Origin: UBA288 sp050178135
GTDB taxonomy: Archaea; Halobacteriota; Methanomicrobia; Methanomicrobiales; Methanospirillaceae
NCBI GenBank assembly: GCA_050178135.1
Contig: JBFXGJ010000003.1
Span: 62,001-126,000 of the forward strand
DNA: 64,000 nt
Reading direction: 5' to 3'
Each line of letters starts with the position of its first letter. Position 1 is the stretch's first letter. This document shows, in pieces, positions 33,302 to 41,618 of this stretch. Under the pieces are notes generated by a model. The model ran no database searches. It was not told the DNA's origin and saw only the letters and a list, made by a program, of their open reading frames with translations. The translations under genes and the position numbers were made by a program.

Positions 33302-33982
33302 TCAGAATCGCCTCCCCCTGACCCGCTCGATGTTGAACCGCCCCTTGCTCGAGACATGCATCACCGCGAAGACGCCGGCCTGGATCGGATCGGTCACCAC
33401 CAGGTCCGCATGATCAGGCACGCTGCCGGCCATGTTCAGGGCGATCACCGGGATCCCGGCCTCCCGGACCCGGTCCACCGCGACCGAGACATCGCCGCCC
33501 ATCAGGGAGCCGGCCAGCACCAGGATCGAGGCCCGGGGCAGGCGAGCCACCGCGTCGACGGCGACCGAGAGGCTCTCCTCCCCGACGAGCGGGATCGTAT
33601 CGACCGAGATCCGCTCGCCCCGGATGTTGTGCCGGTCCGCCTCGTTCACGGCGCCGAGTGCGACCTGGGCGACCTGCGCCCCGCCGCCGATGATGATGAC
33701 GCGCGAGCCGTAGATCATGGAGAAGGGGTCGCACGCGGTCGCCGAGCAGACGGACGGGACCCGGCAGAGGTCGGCGATCAGCGACCCGGGGTCGACCGCC
33801 TCCTCGTACTCGAAGTAGAGCTCGCCCAGGCCCGCCATCGGACCCGAGTCGAAGGTCTCGTGGTGGATCATCAGGATATTGGCACCGTGATCGGCCACCA
33901 CCGTCGCGATATCCCGAAGCACCCCCTTCTGGTTCTCCGCGATCAGGCGGATGGCGTGGAGCGGCGCGTCCCCATCGGTCAT
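33302..33982 (-). CDS. ACT-domain regulator with DUF5612 domain
   Basis: A 226-residue protein. The ACT domain at about 8-80 (IRLIAENQKGVLRDIATVVA) normally senses amino acids. The second domain (about 95-220), with SRVIIIGGGAQVAQVALGA and VLAGSLMGGDVSVAVD, looks like the Rossmann-type DUF5612 of archaeal amino-acid regulators (COG2150-like). No DNA-binding domain is evident. ATG at 33982 is chosen because the upstream frame is not coherent. Confidence 0.75.
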   Translation of the reverse strand: MTDGDAPLHAIRLIAENQKGVLRDIATVVADHGANILMIHHETFDSGPMAGLGELYFEYEEAVDPGSLIADLCRVPSVCSATACDPFSMIYGSRVIIIGGGAQVAQVALGAVNEADRHNIRGERISVDTIPLVGEESLSVAVDAVARLPRASILVLAGSLMGGDVSVAVDRVREAGIPVIALNMAGSVPDHADLVVTDPIQAGVFAVMHVSSKGRFNIERVRGRRF

Positions 33983-34056
33983 TTCACGATCAGGTGGACG
34001 GGGATCGGCATTCAGGCTTGTGGTGGAGGGCCGGAGAGAAAAGAGATGGGATGGGT

Positions 34057-34758
34057 TCAGGCCAGCATCACCGGGTCTTCTGCCGGCACGGCACTGTCGT
34101 AGACGAGGGTGACGTACCGGGCGACGAAGATCGAGAGCGCCGGTGAGAGGGCGACGAAGAGGATGAACCCGATGCCGAGCGTGAGCACCCCGACGAGCAT
34201 CATCACGAAGACGAACGCCAGGATAGCGATGTAGAGCGCGATCAGCGCGATGATGTACGAGCCCCAGCCGATCCGGCCGATATGGTCGAGGATCGCCTGG
34301 AAGTTGAACGCCTCGCCGAACGAGTCGGTGCGGGCGAACCGCACCGAGGCGATGAGCGAGACGAGCGAGATCGCGATCGAGAGGACAAGCTGGAGAATCG
34401 AGAGCACGGCGAAGATGAGCATCGCGGCGCCGCCCGCCGTCCCGTCGATCGACCCCTCGGGTCCGGAGACGACGGAGGCGGGGATGAAGAACGCCAGGTT
34501 GAGCGCGATCGAGATGATGATCACCGGGATCGCGTACACGAGCTGGACAACGAAGAGCTTGATCCCGTCGATAAAGACCTGGATCCAGTCCTGGGGGTCG
34601 GGCGGCGTCCTCTCGCCGCGGTAGACAAGGAGCGTGTATCCAAGCATGATCGGGAAGACGATCGTGCCGATGAGCAGTATCAGCCAGCGGAGCCACTTTC
34701 CAAGGAGCGCCGCCTTCGTGTACTCGAAGGCGTCGCCGAGCGTCGTGCCGATCTCCAT
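34057..34758 (-). CDS. DUF4013 membrane protein (copy 2)
   Basis: A 233-residue multi-spanning membrane protein with five or six hydrophobic helices. The signature RFARTDSFGEAFNF (about 145-158) and HIGRIGWGSYIIALI are shared with its upstream neighbour. DUF4013 proteins are common in methanogens and their function is unknown. Tandem duplication is evident from matching blocks through most of the length. Confidence 0.82.
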   Translation of the reverse strand: MEIGTTLGDAFEYTKAALLGKWLRWLILLIGTIVFPIMLGYTLLVYRGERTPPDPQDWIQVFIDGIKLFVVQLVYAIPVIIISIALNLAFFIPASVVSGPEGSIDGTAGGAAMLIFAVLSILQLVLSIAISLVSLIASVRFARTDSFGEAFNFQAILDHIGRIGWGSYIIALIALYIAILAFVFVMMLVGVLTLGIGFILFVALSPALSIFVARYVTLVYDSAVPAEDPVMLA

Positions 34759-34808
34759 CGATAGAAACCTCGTGAGAACTCTCGACGAGTGACTACTTGA
34801 GGGTGACG

Positions 34809-34825
34809 AAAAACTCCTTAAAAAA
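34809..34825 (-). terminator. T-rich terminator after DUF4013 copy 1
   Basis: On the leftward strand, TTTTTT and TTTTT runs follow the stop of copy 1 within about 25 bases, just before copy 2. The T-run could also serve as copy 2 promoter element. Confidence 0.4.
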
Positions 34826-34834
34826 GGGGGGGGA

Positions 34835-35485
34835 TCAGTTCGGCGCTGTGACGCTGTCGTAGATCTGCGTGATGTACCGGGACGCGAAGATCGAGAAAGC
34901 CGGCGCCAGGATGATCGTAAGGATCCAGCCCAGGATCGGGATCACCCCAAGGACTGCGTTCACCACACCGATGACCACCATCAGGATCACCAGGGCGATC
35001 ACGTAGGGCCCCCAGCCGATCCGGCCGATGTGCTCCAGGATCGCCCTGAAGTTGAACGCCTCGCCGAACGAGTCGGTGCGGGCGAACCGGACGCCTGCGA
35101 TCGTGGAGAAGAGCGCGATGATGATCGCGACCACGAACATGATCAGGCCGCCGACGAACAGTCCCCCCGCCCCCGCGGCAGCCGCCGCATCGGATCCGGA
35201 CATCAGCAGGGCGGCAGAGCTGCCCATGAAGATCACACCGACAATGATCACCGGGATCGCCCAGATCAGCTGGACGATGAAGAGCTTGATCCCGTCCACG
35301 AAGAGCCCGACCAGGTCGTCTGTTTCGGGGGGCGTCCGGGCACCGCGGTAGATCCGGAGCCCGTAGCCCGCCAGGATCGGGAAGATGATCGTCCCGATGA
35401 TCAGGATCAGCCACCGCATGTAGTTGTCGAGGAGCGCCGCCTTGACATAATCAAGGGCGTCGCCAAGCATCGTGCCATAGTCCAT
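34835..35485 (-). CDS. DUF4013 membrane protein (copy 1)
   Basis: A 216-residue membrane protein, paralogue of the gene below it. Common blocks are FPILAGYGLRIYRG and FPIMLGYTLLVYRG, the FVDGIKLFIVQLIWAIPVII region, and RFARTDSFGEAFNF. Copy 1 has an alanine-rich loop that copy 2 lacks. A clear TATA box, CCTATAAATA reading leftward (complement of 35521-35530), lies about 40 bases before the start. Confidence 0.82.
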   Translation of the reverse strand: MDYGTMLGDALDYVKAALLDNYMRWLILIIGTIIFPILAGYGLRIYRGARTPPETDDLVGLFVDGIKLFIVQLIWAIPVIIVGVIFMGSSAALLMSGSDAAAAAGAGGLFVGGLIMFVVAIIIALFSTIAGVRFARTDSFGEAFNFRAILEHIGRIGWGPYVIALVILMVVIGVVNAVLGVIPILGWILTIILAPAFSIFASRYITQIYDSVTAPN

Positions 35486-35520
35486 TTGAGAGTCGCCTCA
35501 CCAGATCCTTGACTACAAAG

Positions 35521-35530
35521 TATTTATAGG
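35521..35530 (-). promoter_or_regulatory. TATA box for DUF4013 copy 1
   Basis: CCTATAAATA on the leftward strand is one of the best TATA boxes in the window and sits about 40 bases before the start codon. Confidence 0.65.
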
Positions 35531-35667
35531 ATGACGTCAGCCCGCCACTTACCGACCTCGGGGTCGCCCACCCTACCGCCGTGATTTTGAAAAACCGCTC
35601 GGAGAAATGCTCTGACCGGAGAGATCTGCCGACCGCCTTTATCCGGGGTGAAGTCCCACCCGTACTC

Positions 35668-36579
35668 ATGGCCGGCCCGGTCGACCTCGCGGAACGTACC
35701 GACGAGCTCCGCCGCCGGCTCATCGACCATGGATACCGCTCCTCGGAGCCGGTCACGATCCAGCACGGGGTGCAGTTCCGGGTCGGCGATGGAGGCGTGG
35801 TCCGGCTCTACGGACGGAAGGACGGGAGGATCACGGTCGATGCCTCGCAGGTCCGCGACCCCGCCCTCCGTCTCCTGGTGCAGGGGACCGCGGCGTCTGC
35901 AGCGGGCGAGTCGGCCGCCGGCCTGCTCGAGCGCTGGCCCCAGGTGGGGGCAGATGAGTCGGGCAAGGGCGACTATTTCGGCCCCCTGGTCGCGGCGGCA
36001 GTCCGGGTCGACGCGTTCGAGGCCGCGGGCCTTGCCGCCCGGGGTGTGCGGGACTCCAAGACCGTCTCCGACGCCGAGGTCGGGCGGCTCGCCACCATGA
36101 TCGCCCGGGAGTGCACCACCTCGGTCGAAGTGCTGATGCCTTCCGAGTACAACGCCCGGTACGCGGATCTCGCGGCACGGGGCCGAAACCTGAACGACCT
36201 CCTCGCCGGCCTCCATGCAGCCGCGATCGGGCGGGTCACGTCCGGGGGACCGGTCGGGGTCGTGGTCGTCGACCGGTTCTCGGCGACGCCCCGGATCGAG
36301 GCGGCGCTCGCCGCGTGCTGCCCGGGCGTTCCGGTCCTGACCGAGGTCGGGGCCGAGGAGCGGACCTCGGTCGCCGCCGCTTCGTGCCTGGCCCGCGCCT
36401 ATTTTCTGGACGGGCTGGCCGCGCTCTCGGCAGAGATGGGGGTCACCCTCCCGAAGGGGGGCTCCTCACCGGCCGTCGTGCAGGCGGGCCGGCGGCTCGT
36501 CGAACGGTCCGGGCCCGATGTCCTCTCCCGGGTGGCGAAGGTCCACTTCCGAACGACCGCCCGGGTGTGGAAGGGCTGA
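35668..36579 (+). CDS. rnhC: Ribonuclease HIII
   Basis: A 303-residue RNase HIII, which cuts RNA in RNA-DNA hybrids. The N-terminal TBP-like substrate-binding domain is at about 1-75. The catalytic domain has DESGKGDYFGPL (about 94-105) with the first Asp-Glu pair, DSKTVSD, VVVDRFSA with the third Asp, and EERTSVAAASCLARAY. RNase HIII is common in bacteria and occurs in some archaea. A cctttatcc promoter element 30 bases upstream indicates a leaderless start at 35668. Confidence 0.92.
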   Translation: MAGPVDLAERTDELRRRLIDHGYRSSEPVTIQHGVQFRVGDGGVVRLYGRKDGRITVDASQVRDPALRLLVQGTAASAAGESAAGLLERWPQVGADESGKGDYFGPLVAAAVRVDAFEAAGLAARGVRDSKTVSDAEVGRLATMIARECTTSVEVLMPSEYNARYADLAARGRNLNDLLAGLHAAAIGRVTSGGPVGVVVVDRFSATPRIEAALAACCPGVPVLTEVGAEERTSVAAASCLARAYFLDGLAALSAEMGVTLPKGGSSPAVVQAGRRLVERSGPDVLSRVAKVHFRTTARVWKG

Positions 36580-36617
36580 TATACCGGCACGACGAGAGAG
36601 ATGCCGGGGAACCAGCA

Positions 36618-36920
36618 ATGGATCGCTTCGAGGCCTTCACGGCCGCAAACCGCGGGCAGAAGCCCGCGGCCCGCGGTGCCGAGCTGGAGCGGCTCGCCGC
36701 CCAGTGCGCCTGCCCGGACTGCCCGACCTACAACGACTGCAGCGAGGGGGCGGGAGAATGCCTCTACTGCCTGGTCGGCCGCTCCTTCGGTTGCATGACC
36801 GAGAACCTGGGGTGCGCCTGCGCCGGGTGCACGGTCCACCGCGCCCTCGACCTCGAGTTCACGGAGTTCTGTATCCATGGGCCCGAGGCCGCCAGGCGGT
36901 ACGAACGCACCCTCCCATGA
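36618..36920 (+). CDS. DUF2769 cysteine-rich protein
   Basis: A 100-residue protein with about nine cysteines, including CACPDCPTYNDC, ECLYCLVGRS and GCACAGCTVH. This matches DUF2769, found mostly in methanogens; metal or Fe-S binding is likely but unproven. A TATA-like gatatacc at 36580 is upstream. Its last codons overlap the next ATG (ATGA), so the two are coupled. Confidence 0.78.
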   Translation: MDRFEAFTAANRGQKPAARGAELERLAAQCACPDCPTYNDCSEGAGECLYCLVGRSFGCMTENLGCACAGCTVHRALDLEFTEFCIHGPEAARRYERTLP

Positions 36921-37360
36921 CGGAGCGCAGACCCCGCGGCCACGACGACCGCCGGGGGCCTCTGGCTCACCTGGTCGGCCTCGCTGCCTACCTGGTGGTC
37001 CTCTGGATCCTCTCCCTGATCGCGAACGCAAACCCGGCCTCCACCTGGTCCGGGATCGTCGCGTTCCTCATCGCCACGGTCTGGGTGGTGGTCGTCCTCA
37101 CCGTTGCGAACCTGCTCGCCGACCTGGTGCTCGGTCTGCCGTTCCCGGTGAACCTGCCCGGTGTCCTCCTCCGGGCCGTCGCCGGCGCCGGGACCGCCTG
37201 GTACGTCGTCCAGATCCTCCTGGAGGTTGACCGGCTCTATGGTCTTGGGGTCTTCGTCCCGCTCGCCCCGCTCGCCCCGCTCCTCTACGTGGCCGTCTTC
37301 GTCCTCGTCCTCTCGGGAGAGACCCTGCGCCTCTTCACGCCCCGAACTCCACTCGACTGA
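36917..37360 (+). CDS. Four-helix membrane protein
   Basis: A 147-residue protein with a basic N-terminus and four hydrophobic helices (about 18-38, 45-70, 80-105, 112-135). No family is recognised. It overlaps the DUF2769 stop by 4 bases and may anchor or act with that protein at the membrane. Its end overlaps the convergent PPC-domain gene by 26 bases. Confidence 0.65.
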   Translation: MTERRPRGHDDRRGPLAHLVGLAAYLVVLWILSLIANANPASTWSGIVAFLIATVWVVVVLTVANLLADLVLGLPFPVNLPGVLLRAVAGAGTAWYVVQILLEVDRLYGLGVFVPLAPLAPLLYVAVFVLVLSGETLRLFTPRTPLD

Positions 37361-37772
37361 ACCCCGATGCCGGGTCCATCCGCCGCCTCGCCCCGAGGAG
37401 GAGCTCGAAGAGGACCACCTCGACCGTTGCGTAGACCCCGGCCTGTTCGCGGAGGCAGCCGATCGAGGTCGCGTCCGCCCTTCCTGTCGCCGCGTGGAGG
37501 TGCAGGACCGGCCGTCCCTCCTCGCGAAGGAGGGTGCCCGCCCCGAGGAGCTCGCGGCCGTCCTCGAAGGCGGTGAAGACCGGGACCGGGGGGAGGGCGA
37601 GGGCGGTCGGCCCCTGGGCCATCCGGCCGTTGGTGAGCGCCCCCAGGACGAGGACGGCCCCGACCTCCACCTCCTCGGCGTCGGCAAGCCCGGTGAGTGC
37701 AGCGAGAAGGTCCTCTCCGTGGTCAACGCGGGCAACAAAGACCCGACCAAGCGAGCCCGAGGTGTAGTCCAT
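37335..37772 (-). CDS. PPC (DUF296) domain protein
   Basis: A 145-residue single-domain protein. GEDLLAALTGLADAEEVEVGAV and the later GRPVLHLHAATGRAD match the plant and prokaryote conserved domain, which forms trimers. In plants it is attached to AT-hook DNA-binding proteins; here there is no AT-hook. The His-x-His in LHLHA may bind metal. Confidence 0.83.
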   Translation of the reverse strand: MDYTSGSLGRVFVARVDHGEDLLAALTGLADAEEVEVGAVLVLGALTNGRMAQGPTALALPPVPVFTAFEDGRELLGAGTLLREEGRPVLHLHAATGRADATSIGCLREQAGVYATVEVVLFELLLGARRRMDPASGFSRVEFGA

Positions 37773-37796
37773 GAGGAGCGTGGGCCGGCCCGCGTC

Positions 37797-39092
37797 TTAA
37801 CCCTCGTCCAGGGACGGCTCGAAGAGGACCTTGTCGACCCGGTTCCCGTCCATGTCCACGACCTCGAACCCGTGCCCGTCCCACCTGAACCGGTCGCCTG
37901 TCACCGGCGTCCGCTCCAGGTGCATCATCACGAACCCGCCGAGGGTCTGGTAGTACCCGCGGTCCTCCCCGGGGAGCGGCGGGAGATCGAACCGGTCGCG
38001 GAACTCCGCTACCGGAAGGAGACCATCCAGGAGCCAGGTGCCGTCTTCCCGCTGGACCGCCTCGGGCTCCTCGTCGCGCTCGTCCGGCAGGGTGCCGACG
38101 ATCGCCTCGAGCAGGTCGTGGAGTGTCAGGAGCCCCTCGATCGAGCCGTACTCGTCGGTGACGAGCGCAACGTGGGTCGCCGCTGCACGGAACTGCTCCA
38201 TCACCTTCAGGGCCGGGAGGGACTCGGGCAGGTAGAGGGGCTCGAAGAGCACCGGCTCGATCTCGATCGGAGCGCGGCCGCCCGCGGTCGATGCCCAGAG
38301 CGCCCGCACCGAGACCATCCCCTCGATATGGTCGAGATCACCCCGAAAGACCGGGAAGTAGGAGTGGGCCGTCTCGCGCATCCGCTCGAGGATCTCTTCG
38401 AGCGGGTCGTCCAGGTCGATCCCGACGATCTCGTGGCGAGGGGTCATCAGGGAGGCGACCCGGCGATCCGAGAGACGGAAGACCCGATCCACGAGTTCCT
38501 GCTCCTCCTCGTCGAAGACGCCGGCGCTCGTCCCCTCTTCGAGCATCATCCGGACCTCCTCCTCGGTGACGATCGGGCCGGCCTGCTCCCGGACCCCGAT
38601 CAGCCGCAGGACCATCTCGGTCGAAGCGGAGAGGACACGGACGAGCGGCGCCGCGATGACCGAGAGGAGGCTCATGGGCCGCGCGATCCGGGCGGCTATC
38701 GGCTCGGGGTCGTTGAGCGCGAGCCTTTTTGGCACAATCTCGCCGATCACCAGGGTGAGATAGGTGATCAGTACGACGACAAGGGCGAGCGCAAGCGTGG
38801 GGGCGTAGGGGGCGAGCGCCGGCACCCGGGCGATCACCTCCGCCAGGATGGAGGCGAACGCAGCGCCGCCGTAGGCGCCCGAGAGGACTCCGATCACGGT
38901 GATCCCGATCTGGACCGTCGAGAGGAACCGGTTCGGCTCCGCGGCGAGGTCGAGCGCGGCCGCCGCACCCGGGTCACCCTCCTCGGCCAGGGCCTGGAGC
39001 CGATGGCGACGTGCCGAGACGATGGCAAACTCGGACATCGAGAAGAGGCCGTTCGCCAGGATCAGAAGGCCGATCACGGCGGCCTCAACCAC
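37797..39092 (-). CDS. CNNM/CorC-HlyC-type membrane protein with CBS pair
   Basis: A 431-residue protein. The N-terminal DUF21/CNNM transmembrane domain (about 1-180) opens with ANGLFSMSEFAIVSARRHRL, followed by a CBS domain pair (about 200-330) and the C-terminal CorC/HlyC domain (about 340-425). Such proteins are implicated in Mg or Co transport or ion regulation. The GTG start at 39092 follows a weak site and cannot be fixed. A TATA-like ccttattacc (complement of about 39157-39166) lies upstream. Confidence 0.88.
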   Translation of the reverse strand: MVEAAVIGLLILANGLFSMSEFAIVSARRHRLQALAEEGDPGAAAALDLAAEPNRFLSTVQIGITVIGVLSGAYGGAAFASILAEVIARVPALAPYAPTLALALVVVLITYLTLVIGEIVPKRLALNDPEPIAARIARPMSLLSVIAAPLVRVLSASTEMVLRLIGVREQAGPIVTEEEVRMMLEEGTSAGVFDEEEQELVDRVFRLSDRRVASLMTPRHEIVGIDLDDPLEEILERMRETAHSYFPVFRGDLDHIEGMVSVRALWASTAGGRAPIEIEPVLFEPLYLPESLPALKVMEQFRAAATHVALVTDEYGSIEGLLTLHDLLEAIVGTLPDERDEEPEAVQREDGTWLLDGLLPVAEFRDRFDLPPLPGEDRGYYQTLGGFVMMHLERTPVTGDRFRWDGHGFEVVDMDGNRVDKVLFEPSLDEG

Positions 39093-39226
39093 TCCAGCGA
39101 TCGCTACCGCCTCCCGGCCCGTGGCGTCACAGTGCAGATGAAGTGGACGTGGCCGGTAATAAGGTTTCCAGGAGGGGAGACGGGGCGCTCACCGCCCAGG
39201 GGGGAACCCGACGCGTGCGGTGCGGG

Positions 39227-39958
39227 TCAGTCCCGCTTGACCGGCAGGTAAACACCGTCCGCCTCCTCGACGAAGAGGACGGCCCGGCCCTGGAACGGGC
39301 AGGGCTTCGGCGCCCGGCGGTCCTGGCCGGCGATCCGGCCGGACCGGACCGGACGGCCGTCGGGGGTGAGCACCAGGTCGACGCCGGCATCGAGGACGGC
39401 CTCGACGGTGCAGTCTCCGACGAGGTCGCGGACCCGGCCGAGCGCCAGGTACCGGCCGTCGCACCCGGTGGCGGCGAGGCCGATCCCGGCGAGCGCCCCG
39501 ATAACGCCGTCCCCGGTCCCACCGAGCGGCTCCAGAAAGACCCCCGCGTTCCGGGCGGTCCGGACCGCCCGTTCCCGGGTCAGCACGCACCGTTTCGCGT
39601 CCTGGCCGAACGCGATCACCGCGGGCGAGACCGCGCCGGCCACAACGCCTGCGAGGCCGGGGTCCGAGCCCTCGATGAACCCGTCCCGCATGACACCGCG
39701 GGCGAGATCGAGCACCCCGTCGAGCTCCCCGGGCCCGGCCCCGACGTGGACGACGGCGCAGGAGTTGTGCGAGGTGTACGGGATCGCCGGGTCGAGCAGG
39801 AGCTGGTGCCGGGTGACCCCAGCGACCGGGTGGCAAGCCGCGATGGCGTCGGCGACGGCGCGGGCAAGGCGGCCCGTGCCCCGAGTCCCGGGCATATCGG
39901 TGTCATCGAGCGCGATGAACAGCGTCACAGTGCGAAAGGGTGGGAGCGGACCGGTCAT
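39227..39958 (-). CDS. TiaS-like DDTD-motif protein, short form
   Basis: The sequence LFIALDDTDMPGTRGTG matches the N-terminal kinase-like (TCKD) region of TiaS, the archaeal enzyme that makes agmatidine in tRNA-Ile2. This product has 243 residues, much shorter than TiaS (about 420), and the OB-fold and zinc ribbon that recognise tRNA are absent. It is more likely a related protein of other function than TiaS. SHNSCAVVHVG and GGTGDGVIGALAGIGLA fit the fold. The start could be at a later GTG. Confidence 0.68.
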   Translation of the reverse strand: MTGPLPPFRTVTLFIALDDTDMPGTRGTGRLARAVADAIAACHPVAGVTRHQLLLDPAIPYTSHNSCAVVHVGAGPGELDGVLDLARGVMRDGFIEGSDPGLAGVVAGAVSPAVIAFGQDAKRCVLTRERAVRTARNAGVFLEPLGGTGDGVIGALAGIGLAATGCDGRYLALGRVRDLVGDCTVEAVLDAGVDLVLTPDGRPVRSGRIAGQDRRAPKPCPFQGRAVLFVEEADGVYLPVKRD

Positions 39959-40033
39959 TAAGGGATGGGAGAGAAGCGTCGACGGTTGTCGGTTCGCAAA
40001 CCCTTTTCCCGTCGTCGGGCCCACGAAGACGAG

Positions 40034-40249
40034 ATGGCCGACGATTACGTCCGTGTCACCTGCCATGCCTGCGAGGGCGCGGGGTGCACCTACTGCGACC
40101 GCCGGGGCTGGGTCGAGGTCCGGCCGCCCGCGACCGCCTGCCCGACCTGCGAGGGCGACTGCTGCATCTACTGCGGGTATACCGGCTGGGCCGGCCTGAG
40201 GCCCAAGTACGACGACCCCGAGGCCCCGTCGTCCTGCCACGCCCCGTGA
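40034..40249 (+). CDS. Small DnaJ-type zinc-finger protein
   Basis: A 71-residue protein with paired cysteine knuckles: CHACEGAGCTYC and CPTCEGDCCIYC, the CxxCxGxG spacing of the DnaJ cysteine-rich domain. It could bind one or two zinc ions and assist folding or electron transfer. It lacks a J domain. A T-rich promoter element (aaaccctttt, about 40000-40010) lies about 27 bases before the ATG. Confidence 0.65.
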   Translation: MADDYVRVTCHACEGAGCTYCDRRGWVEVRPPATACPTCEGDCCIYCGYTGWAGLRPKYDDPEAPSSCHAP

Positions 40250-40270
40250 TGTGAGGGGCCGGGCACGGCG

Positions 40271-40279
40271 ATATTTATC
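40271..40279 (+). promoter_or_regulatory. TATA box for tautomerase gene
   Basis: ATATTTATC lies about 30 bases before the ATG at 40306. Confidence 0.6.
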
Positions 40280-40305
40280 CCCGCGGCCGGCAGAGCTCTT
40301 GCACG

Positions 40306-40491
40306 ATGCCCGTTGTCACGATCCAGATGTCCAGTGGTAAGAGCCTCGAGCAGAAGCGGCAGATCGTCGAGGAGTTCACGGACACGCTCGTCCGGACGCT
40401 CAAGGTCGATCCGTCGATGATCACGATCCTGATCCAGGAGCTCTCCAGGGAGAACATCGGTAAAACCGGCAGCCTCCTCTCCGAGAGCTGA
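40306..40491 (+). CDS. 4-oxalocrotonate tautomerase family protein
   Basis: A 61-residue protein beginning MPVVTIQM, with the proline after Met that serves as catalytic base once Met is removed. The KRQIVEEFTDTLVRTL helix and the end of the fold match the family. Substrate unknown. It is a single small gene behind a TATA box. Confidence 0.85.
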   Translation: MPVVTIQMSSGKSLEQKRQIVEEFTDTLVRTLKVDPSMITILIQELSRENIGKTGSLLSES

Positions 40492-40497
40492 CGGGGC

Positions 40498-41547
40498 TCA
40501 GGACACAGTGGGCAGGCCGTCGTCCTGCTCGACTGGCCCCCCGACCGGTGCGGTACAGGTCCGCCCGGCCACGTACTCCGCGAGGTTCGTCGCATCCACG
40601 ACGGTCCAGGGAGTGTGCAGGACCGGCGGGAGCCGCTCCCCGGCCCGGTATCTCTCTATCTGCTCGACGAGCACCTCGCCCATCCTCCCGGGATAGACCC
40701 CGAGCGTGGCCGTAACGCGGCCGTCGCGTACCAGTTCGAGGGTCGGCGGATTGCCATCAATCCCGAGGACCAGCACGTCCCGGTTGGGCACGCGCCCACT
40801 CTTCTCGATCGCCGCAACCGCCCCGATCGCCATCTCGTCCGCGGTCGCGTAGAAGACCGAGAGGTTCGGGTGGTCTGCAAGGGCACGGGCGGCGACCGCC
40901 TCGCCCTGGCTCCGGAGGCAGTTTGCCGTCTCCTCCCCGACGACCGTGACCAGTGGCGAGCCGGCAAGGCCGGCGAGGTATCCATCGGTCCGGCGGTTCG
41001 TATGGAAACCGGGGACGCCGCGGAGGATGAAGACCTCGCCCCCGGCCCTATCGAGGGTCGTGTGCTGCCTGGACGCGAGCAGGCGGCAGGTGTAGTTCCC
41101 GAGCGCGGCTGCCCCGCCGAACTGGTCGTACCCGATGTATTCGACGACCTCACCGGACGGGACCGGGGTGATCAGGTTGAACATGAAGACCGGCACGCCG
41201 GCCCCGTTTGCCGCCCGAACCGACGCCACGATCGCCGAGCCGTTGATCGGCGAGACCGCGACCGCGTCCGCACCGGCGGTGAGGCGAGTGTTCATGAGCC
41301 GGGCCTGGGCAGCATGGTCCGTCTCGGTCTCGGGTGCGACGACCTCGACCGCCCATCCTTTCGTCCGGGCGCCCTCGATCGTCCCGTTCACGAGCGCGTG
41401 GTAGAACGGGCTCGTCATCGCGGGCGGGATGACGGCGAGCGCGAACGAGCCGTTCGGAACCGGCGTCGCGTTCGACGAAGGGGAGGTCATGCACCCGGTC
41501 CCCAGCAGGGCGAGCAGGACGAGCGCGATCAGGACGAGGCGCTTCAT
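40498..41547 (-). CDS. Orphan sugar-type periplasmic-binding lipoprotein
   Basis: A 349-residue lipoprotein (lipobox LLGTGCMTS) of the type I periplasmic-binding fold, as in ribose or galactose binding proteins. Typical segments are SPFYHALVNGTIEGARTKGW, LTAGADAVAVSPING and VFYATADEMAIGAVAAIEKSG. No ABC permease or ATPase lies beside it, so it may serve a distant transporter or feed a sensor kinase. Confidence 0.82.
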   Translation of the reverse strand: MKRLVLIALVLLALLGTGCMTSPSSNATPVPNGSFALAVIPPAMTSPFYHALVNGTIEGARTKGWAVEVVAPETETDHAAQARLMNTRLTAGADAVAVSPINGSAIVASVRAANGAGVPVFMFNLITPVPSGEVVEYIGYDQFGGAAALGNYTCRLLASRQHTTLDRAGGEVFILRGVPGFHTNRRTDGYLAGLAGSPLVTVVGEETANCLRSQGEAVAARALADHPNLSVFYATADEMAIGAVAAIEKSGRVPNRDVLVLGIDGNPPTLELVRDGRVTATLGVYPGRMGEVLVEQIERYRAGERLPPVLHTPWTVVDATNLAEYVAGRTCTAPVGGPVEQDDGLPTVS

Positions 41548-41618
41548 GGAGAGATGATCGCCGCCGTTGGGGATGAGCCTGCCGAAAGACCTGTCTCTCT
41601 CGGCGACGAGGACTCTGC

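Noticed and set aside
39227..39958. Calling this gene tiaS
   Set aside because: The OB-fold and zinc-ribbon domains needed for tRNA-Ile2 recognition are missing, so only a TiaS-like label is supported.
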